Shown one piece after another: positions 24,270 through 28,316 of a stretch of DNA of 28,316 nucleotides. The stretch is from positions 1 to 28,316 of the forward strand of contig JAAXHV010000241.1 in NCBI GenBank assembly GCA_012270695.1. The letters are read 5' to 3'. The notes beneath the pieces are model-generated. The model saw only the letters and a program-made list of their open reading frames with translations. It searched no databases and was not told the DNA's origin. The translations under genes were made by a program, and so were the position numbers. Numbering within the stretch: the stretch's first letter is position 1; each line of letters starts with the position of its first letter. The DNA comes from Gammaproteobacteria bacterium. Lineage in GTDB: Bacteria > Pseudomonadota > Gammaproteobacteria > Eutrophobiales > Eutrophobiaceae.

Positions 24270-25370
24270 ATGACCGAGAGAGCGCCATTCCGGGCAGACC
24301 AGGTGGGCAGCTTATTGCGACCGGCCCGCTTGAAAGCCGCCCGCACAGATTTTGAAAACGGCAAAACAGGTGCGGAAACTCTGAAATCGATTGAAGATCA
24401 ATGCGTCCGTGAAGTGGTTGCGCGCCAGGAGTCTGCTGGTCTGCAAGCCGTTACCGACGGGGAGTTCAGGCGTGCCTGGTGGCACTTTGATTACCTTGCC
24501 GGACTGGACGGCGTTGAATTGGTCGAGAGTGAGCATGGCATCCAGTTTCACGGGGTGCAGACAAAGTCGAAAACCATCACGGTCAGCGGCAGAGTCGATT
24601 TTGATCAACACTATATGCTGGGCCACTTTCGTTTTCTACACAGCGTTGCCGGCGTCACGCCCAAGATGACCATCCCGGCGCCGTCGGTCCTGCATTTTCG
24701 TGGGGGAAGAGACTCCATCAGCAAAGACGTTTACCCGGGGCTGGACGAGTTCTTTGCGGATACGGCGGAGGCTTATCGTAAGGCCGTGCACGCGTTCTAC
24801 GCCGCCGGCTGCCGCTACCTGCAATTCGACGACACGGTGTGGGCCTATCTTTGCTCTGCAAAAGAACGGCAGGCAGCGCGCGACCGCGGCGACGACCCCG
24901 AACCGTTGCCGCGCATTTATACGGATATGATCAATCACGCCCTGAAAGACAAACCGACGGATATGGTGGTGACCACCCACGTCTGCCGCGGCAATTTTCG
25001 TTCAAGCTGGATCGCGGAAGGCGGTTATGAGCCGGTTGCGGAGACCCTGTTGGGGGGAACCGCTTATGACGGTTATTTCCTGGAATACGACACCGAACGC
25101 GCCGGTGGCTTCGAGCCGTTACGCTTCCTGCCGAAGGGCGACAAGCGCGTTGTACTGGGTCTGGTGACCTCCAAGTCAGGTGAACTGGAAGACAGGGACG
25201 CCATCAAGCGGCGCATTGATGAAGCGGCCCGCTTTGCCGACCCTGACCAGTTCTGCCTCAGTCCGCAATGCGGCTTCGCCTCCACCGAGGAAGGCAATAT
25301 ACTGAGCGAAGACCAGCAGTGGAAAAAACTGGAAATGATCGTCGGACTGACCCGCGCAATGTGGGGCTGA
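24270..25370 (+). CDS. MetE-like (cobalamin-independent methionine synthase family) protein, single domain
   Basis: A 366-residue protein matching only the catalytic C-terminal barrel of MetE, as in the YxjG/YxjH-type proteins. The four zinc ligands are in place: H237 and C239 in THVCRGN, E272 in FLEYD and C334 in SPQCGFAS. The start region FRADQVGSLLRP is typical of this subgroup. Family knowledge: the zinc activates a thiol (homocysteine or another) for methyl transfer; single-domain members lack the N-terminal folate-binding half of full MetE, and their methyl donor is often unknown. It lies next to the hydroquinone genes, with convergent transcription and a 45-base gap. ATG 24270 lacks a ribosome binding site. 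It could serve methionine synthesis or methyl transfer to or from an organic substrate. Confidence 0.85.
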   Translation: MTERAPFRADQVGSLLRPARLKAARTDFENGKTGAETLKSIEDQCVREVVARQESAGLQAVTDGEFRRAWWHFDYLAGLDGVELVESEHGIQFHGVQTKSKTITVSGRVDFDQHYMLGHFRFLHSVAGVTPKMTIPAPSVLHFRGGRDSISKDVYPGLDEFFADTAEAYRKAVHAFYAAGCRYLQFDDTVWAYLCSAKERQAARDRGDDPEPLPRIYTDMINHALKDKPTDMVVTTHVCRGNFRSSWIAEGGYEPVAETLLGGTAYDGYFLEYDTERAGGFEPLRFLPKGDKRVVLGLVTSKSGELEDRDAIKRRIDEAARFADPDQFCLSPQCGFASTEEGNILSEDQQWKKLEMIVGLTRAMWG

Positions 25371-25415
25371 GCATCCGCAAAACTGGTACAGATGTAAGTA
25401 GCTTGGAACGGTGAT

Positions 25416-26432
25416 TTAGAACGTCGCAGGGACCGGTGGCAGTTCGCCTGCGGCGTAGCGTTTCTCCAGGCCCGGTGTCAGATTTTCCCAGACCAGCAGC
25501 ATGGAACGTTTCGGAGAAAAGCCGCGATGGCGTATATCCGCCGGCATACAGGCCACGTCCCCGGCCTTCATGGTGACCACGGACATGGGCGCGGCGGTAT
25601 CTTTGTCCGCTACTTTCCAGGTAATCTCATCGGACATCTGGATAAACCATTCCACCCGGTCATTGCCGTGGTCCACCGGCAGGATATGCTCTTCCGACGT
25701 CGGGCAGTAAGCGCTGCTCCTGACCACGGAAACGACGGACGGATTCCAGGTGACTGGTGAGCGGGACAGGTACTTGAACAGGTTGAACCCCGCCAGTTGA
25801 CCTTCAAATCCGGCTTCGGCATGTACTTCCGGTTCGGACTGGTCCACGTCTGCGAACTGCCGGTTAACTAGTCGTCCATTTTCATCGGAGCGTATGGGAC
25901 TATCGCCGGGCAGGCTGACGAAACGAGCAGCCAGTTCCCGTTGGAAATTGACGGCTTCATCGTTGTTACCGTTTTTGGGTCCGCGCGCGCTGCCGGTCTC
26001 CAGGGGGGCGGCGAAGGGGTCAAAGCCAGCATTGGTCCAATCTGAGAGCAGAGACTTGAAACAGGCCAGCATTACGCCTGCCTCAAAGCGTTCGGTAAAG
26101 TCCGTACCGGAATCCTTATAGGCCTGGTTATAGGCACCCATAAAGACGTCAACGCTGCCGTAATTATTCACCGTGCCGAATACCTCATCGAAGTTGACCC
26201 AGCCGTAGAAAAAGCCCCAGGCCACGTCCCGCATAAGAGAGCGCAGAAAATTCTCCACGTCCATCACGTGAGTCCCGGTCGGACACTGGATACGGGCAAA
26301 ATATTCATCCCGTTGAAACGTGAACGAGCCGATTTCAAAACGTTTGTAACCGGTGGTCGGATGTGGCGCGCTTTCCCGGTGCGCTTCGGTAAGAACCGGC
26401 AATTCAGTCATTTTTTCAGCTGTGGCTGCCAT
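25416..26432 (-). CDS. Hydroquinone 1,2-dioxygenase, large (catalytic) subunit
   Basis: A 338-residue cupin-like protein, nearly the length of HapD/PnpD (about 339). The four Fe(II) ligands known for PnpD (from memory H256, N258, E262, H303) are found here one residue earlier: H255, N257 and E261 in DHGNDRVEW, and H302 in DIRHRGFSP. Family knowledge: type II hydroquinone dioxygenase cleaves hydroquinone between C1 and C2 to 4-hydroxymuconic semialdehyde, in 4-nitrophenol and 4-hydroxyacetophenone degradation. It is preceded 18 bases upstream by the small-subunit gene. AAAGGGGA eight bases before ATG is a strong ribosome binding site. Substituted hydroquinones (chloro-, methyl-, methoxy-) are possible substrates. 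The genes usually clustered with it (semialdehyde dehydrogenase, maleylacetate reductase) are not in the window. Confidence 0.85.
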   Translation of the reverse strand: MAATAEKMTELPVLTEAHRESAPHPTTGYKRFEIGSFTFQRDEYFARIQCPTGTHVMDVENFLRSLMRDVAWGFFYGWVNFDEVFGTVNNYGSVDVFMGAYNQAYKDSGTDFTERFEAGVMLACFKSLLSDWTNAGFDPFAAPLETGSARGPKNGNNDEAVNFQRELAARFVSLPGDSPIRSDENGRLVNRQFADVDQSEPEVHAEAGFEGQLAGFNLFKYLSRSPVTWNPSVVSVVRSSAYCPTSEEHILPVDHGNDRVEWFIQMSDEITWKVADKDTAAPMSVVTMKAGDVACMPADIRHRGFSPKRSMLLVWENLTPGLEKRYAAGELPPVPATF

Positions 26433-26450
26433 GATAATTTCCCCTTTATG

Positions 26451-26951
26451 TCAGTGCTGGCAGATCTCCGCCCACTTCTCGACGGACTCATCGCCAAGTA
26501 AAGTTTGCAGTAATATCACGCTTAACTCGCCGGCACGAAACTGGTAGGCCGCGCCGGCCGGCAACAGGACCAAGTGGCCCCGCGTCGCCTTGATATGGCC
26601 CATGACCTGACCTTCCGGCTGACCAGCCAGTTTCACGGACCCCTCCTTCTCCGCCGGTGGAACCAGGCCACTGTCTGCAGGTTGAACAAACCGGGTTTCC
26701 ATGCTGCCCTGCATGAGCAGCGCGGTCTCATCATGACTGCATATATACCAGGAACTGTCGCCTTCGGCGCGGATACACTCGATGGTGTTCTCCAGGTTTT
26801 TAGCTATGACAACCCGCTCCCAGGGTTCTGCGTTGCCGGCTACCTCGTACATATTGGAAAACAGGTAATCCCGGGCTTCCTCATTGCCGGTAATTTCAAC
26901 GCCACCCTTGTCGTACTTGTCAATACTGCCGAATACGGTTGTTACGGACAT
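26451..26951 (-). CDS. Hydroquinone 1,2-dioxygenase, small subunit
   Basis: A 166-residue protein, close to HapC/PnpC (about 168), with a single cupin-like fold. Beta strands run from RVVIAKNLENTIECIRAEGD through SSWYICSHDETALLMQGSME to GHLVLLPAGAAYQFRAGE. It has no complete iron-ligand set, in line with the structural role of this subunit in the alpha2-beta2 enzyme. It opens with MSVTTVFGSIDKYDKGGVEI. A clear AGGGAG lies before ATG 26951. It is co-directional with, and 18 bases upstream of, the large-subunit gene; the pair is almost certainly one translational unit. The identification rests on subunit lengths, gene order and the large-subunit ligands more than on motifs in this subunit. Confidence 0.78.
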   Translation of the reverse strand: MSVTTVFGSIDKYDKGGVEITGNEEARDYLFSNMYEVAGNAEPWERVVIAKNLENTIECIRAEGDSSWYICSHDETALLMQGSMETRFVQPADSGLVPPAEKEGSVKLAGQPEGQVMGHIKATRGHLVLLPAGAAYQFRAGELSVILLQTLLGDESVEKWAEICQH

Positions 26952-27027
26952 GGTCTCCCTCTAAAGGTCATTAAGGAACTCAGCTTAACATATTAGACAA
27001 AATATGAGGCACTGCAGGCGACACATT

Positions 27028-28023
27028 TTACCCGCTCCCATCTGCAGATAACAAATGCCGTTCATGGGGCGCCTCGGGGTGAAAATCTGGTCCTACGGGA
27101 ACTATGCCGGTCGGGTTCACCATGCTGTGACTGCCAAAATAAGACTTTTTGATATGTTCCATGTTAATCGTTTCCGCTACCCCGGGCTGTTGGTAGAGAT
27201 CACGGGTATAGGCCCATAAATTCGGATAATCGACCAGTCGTTTTCTATTACATTTAAAATGGCTCACGTACACCGGGTCGAACCGGATTAGCGTAGTGAA
27301 CAAACGCCAGTCCGCCTCGGTGATCCGACTACCGGTCAGGTAGCGGCGGTTTTGCAGACTGTCTTCAAGCCATTCCAAGGTATCAAACAACGGATAGACC
27401 GCTTCTTCATAAGCTTCCTGGGTGGTGGCAAAACCGGCCCGGTACACGCCGTTATTCAGGGTTTTGAACACCCGGCTGTTGATCGCATCGATCTCATCCC
27501 GCAGGTGTTCCGGGTAATAATCACCCTGCCTGGCGCCGGCCCCATCGAATGCGCTGTTGAACATGCGGATGATTTCCGATGATTCATTGGAAACGATGGT
27601 GTTGCTGCGTTTATCCCATAAGGCCGGTACGGTGACTCTGCCGGAATACCCGGGGTCTGCAGCAGTGTAGATTTCGTAATAATATTTCGCGTTAAACATC
27701 GGGTCGGGGATAACGCCGTCACCCGGTTCAAACGTCCAGCCGTGCTCGCCCAGGTGCCAATGGACCACGGAAAGGGAGATCATCCCTTCAAGACCTTTAA
27801 TACTGCGGTAGATCATGGTGCGGTTGGCCCAGGGACAGGCATGGGAGACATACAGGTGATAGCGATCAGCCTCAGCCTTGAACCCTCCTGTACCGGAAGG
27901 TCCTGGTGAACCGTCTTTGGTTACCCAGTTACGGAACCGGGATTCAGAACGTATGAACCGTCCTTGATTGGACTCGGTGTCATACCATTCATCCTGCCAT
28001 TTGCCTTCTACCAATAGACCCAT
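27028..28023 (-). CDS. Glutathionyl-hydroquinone reductase (Xi-class GST)
   Basis: A 331-residue protein very close in layout to E. coli YqjG and PcpF: MGLLVEGKWQDEWYDT start, catalytic C63 in SHACPWANR, RVTVPALWDK and IVSNESSEIIRMFN in the thioredoxin domain. The helical domain shows NNGVYRAGFATTQEAYEEAV, RYLTGSRITEADWRLFTTLIRFDPVY and HFKCNRKRLVDYPN. Family knowledge: these enzymes reduce glutathionyl-hydroquinones to free hydroquinones with glutathione, in the cytoplasm. ATG 28023 matches the family N-terminus and has AGGA eight bases upstream; the in-frame TTG at 28050 is rejected. It is 76 bases upstream of the dioxygenase small-subunit gene on the same strand, so freed hydroquinone could pass straight to ring cleavage. 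Confidence 0.94.
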   Translation of the reverse strand: MGLLVEGKWQDEWYDTESNQGRFIRSESRFRNWVTKDGSPGPSGTGGFKAEADRYHLYVSHACPWANRTMIYRSIKGLEGMISLSVVHWHLGEHGWTFEPGDGVIPDPMFNAKYYYEIYTAADPGYSGRVTVPALWDKRSNTIVSNESSEIIRMFNSAFDGAGARQGDYYPEHLRDEIDAINSRVFKTLNNGVYRAGFATTQEAYEEAVYPLFDTLEWLEDSLQNRRYLTGSRITEADWRLFTTLIRFDPVYVSHFKCNRKRLVDYPNLWAYTRDLYQQPGVAETINMEHIKKSYFGSHSMVNPTGIVPVGPDFHPEAPHERHLLSADGSG

Positions 28024-28059
28024 CTCATTTTCCTGAAACGTGAATGTCAAAGGCGCTAT

Positions 28060-28065
28060 AGTATA
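28060..28065 (-). promoter_or_regulatory. Candidate -10 box for the hydroquinone genes
   Basis: The minus strand reads TATACT (5/6 match to the -10 consensus) about 37 bases before ATG 28023, leaving a short leader that includes the AGGA ribosome binding site. No convincing -35 hexamer is seen at 16-18 bases, which would fit an activator-dependent promoter. Visual match only. Confidence 0.25.
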
Positions 28066-28103
28066 ACACCTTACCGGTTTTACTTTCTGCGGGGGGATGT
28101 TAT

Positions 28104-28195
28104 GTTAAGGAAGCTCTGATCAAGTCCATCCAGGACTTGTCAGAGACGCTACATCCCTGTACCGTAGGAACCTGTGGCTTAACAGGTTCCTTAAC
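28104..28195. repeat. Structured inverted-repeat element (MITE/REP-like or regulatory)
   Basis: Outer arms GTTAAGGAA (28104-28112) and TTCCTTAAC (28187-28195) are perfect 9-base inverted repeats carrying TTAA at both ends. Inside, 28114-28145 folds into a 13-bp hairpin (CTCTGA, one bulged T, CAAGTCC / GGACTTG, TCAGAG). 28167-28190 folds into a perfect 9-bp hairpin (GGAACCTGT / ACAGGTTCC, six-base loop). The second hairpin shares bases with the outer stem, so the two are mutually exclusive. It lies 39 bases before the reading frame at 28235. Confidence 0.55.
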
Positions 28196-28234
28196 GTTGA
28201 TTCCCGCAATATACTGAAGACCAGGCAAACATAC

Positions 28235-28316
28235 ATGAGTATTAACCAAAAATTACGCGAGACTGATCAGCAGACAGCCGGACCCACTGGCAAAAAAATG
28301 CGCAAGGATGCCCTGC
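28235..28316 (+). CDS. Start of an unidentified gene (truncated by window end)
   Basis: ATG 28235 opens a frame that stays open to the end of the window (27 full codons, MSINQKLRETDQQTAGPTGK..., rich in charged and polar residues). An AGG at 28223-28225 gives a fair ribosome binding site with a nine-base spacer. A TATACT box lies at 28210-28215, whose -35 region would fall in the right arm of the hairpin at 28167-28190. Too little is visible to name it. A basic N-terminal tail before a DNA-binding domain (for example TetR-like) is one possibility, but it is only a guess. Confidence 0.5.
   Translation, partial: MSINQKLRETDQQTAGPTGKKMRKDAL

Noticed and set aside
27028..28050. TTG start at 28050 for the glutathionyl-hydroquinone reductase
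   Set aside because: ATG 28023 matches the family N-terminus (MGLLVEGKW) and has its own AGGA; the extension would cover that site.
1..28316. Search for tRNA or rRNA genes, CRISPR arrays, transposases, phage or toxin-antitoxin genes
   Set aside because: None seen. Gaps are short (longest 211 bases, 28024-28234), no regularly spaced repeats occur, and no reading frame resembles these families.

Overview
The window reads as bacterial chromosome, most likely from a gammaproteobacterium. The reasons are the divergent gatCAB / mreBCD arrangement (known from Pseudomonas and from betaproteobacteria), the mrdA-rodA-mltB-rlpA-dacC-dat order, and a Bcr/CflA exporter and RND pump typical of Gram-negative cells. 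No RNA gene, CRISPR array, transposase or phage gene was found. Every gap between genes is shorter than 300 bases. Species cannot be named from the sequence alone.

Left part (1-9973): the tail of an acyl-CoA synthetase, a MAPEG membrane protein, a Bcr/CflA-type MFS exporter, a two-gene RND efflux operon on the minus strand (adaptor then permease), a cytochrome P450 directly followed by a PAPS-type sulfotransferase, and a convergent MpaB/DUF2236-type putative oxygenase. Together these look like an oxidise / conjugate / export toolkit for lipophilic compounds, but the substrate cannot be read from the sequence.

Centre (10018-22730): a long housekeeping block. gatC-gatA-gatB (tRNA-dependent amidotransferase) runs leftward. 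From the same short divergent promoter region, mreB-mreC-mreD-mrdA-rodA-mltB-rlpA-dacC-dat runs rightward. This is the rod-shape elongation machine (MreBCD, PBP2, RodA), followed by wall hydrolases, a D,D-carboxypeptidase and a D-amino acid aminotransferase. Gene spacing is very tight. Points of interest are an apparent AUU start codon for mreC, a 10-bp hairpin between mreD and mrdA, and a five-codon micro-ORF with the good ribosome binding site just before rlpA.

Right part (22811-28316): a GlcD-type FAD-linked 2-hydroxyacid dehydrogenase (minus), a single-domain MetE-like methyltransferase (plus), then a minus-strand hydroquinone module. That module comprises glutathionyl-hydroquinone reductase followed by the small and large subunits of a type II (PnpCD/HapCD-like) hydroquinone 1,2-dioxygenase, with the four iron-ligand positions intact. 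The usual partner genes for the ring-cleavage product are absent from the window. The last 200 bases hold a strongly structured, repeat-like element in front of a truncated reading frame.

The strongest candidates for something under-described are the hydroquinone module with its glutathione reductase and adjacent MetE-like protein, the P450-sulfotransferase pair, the AUU start of mreC, and the structured element at 28104-28195.
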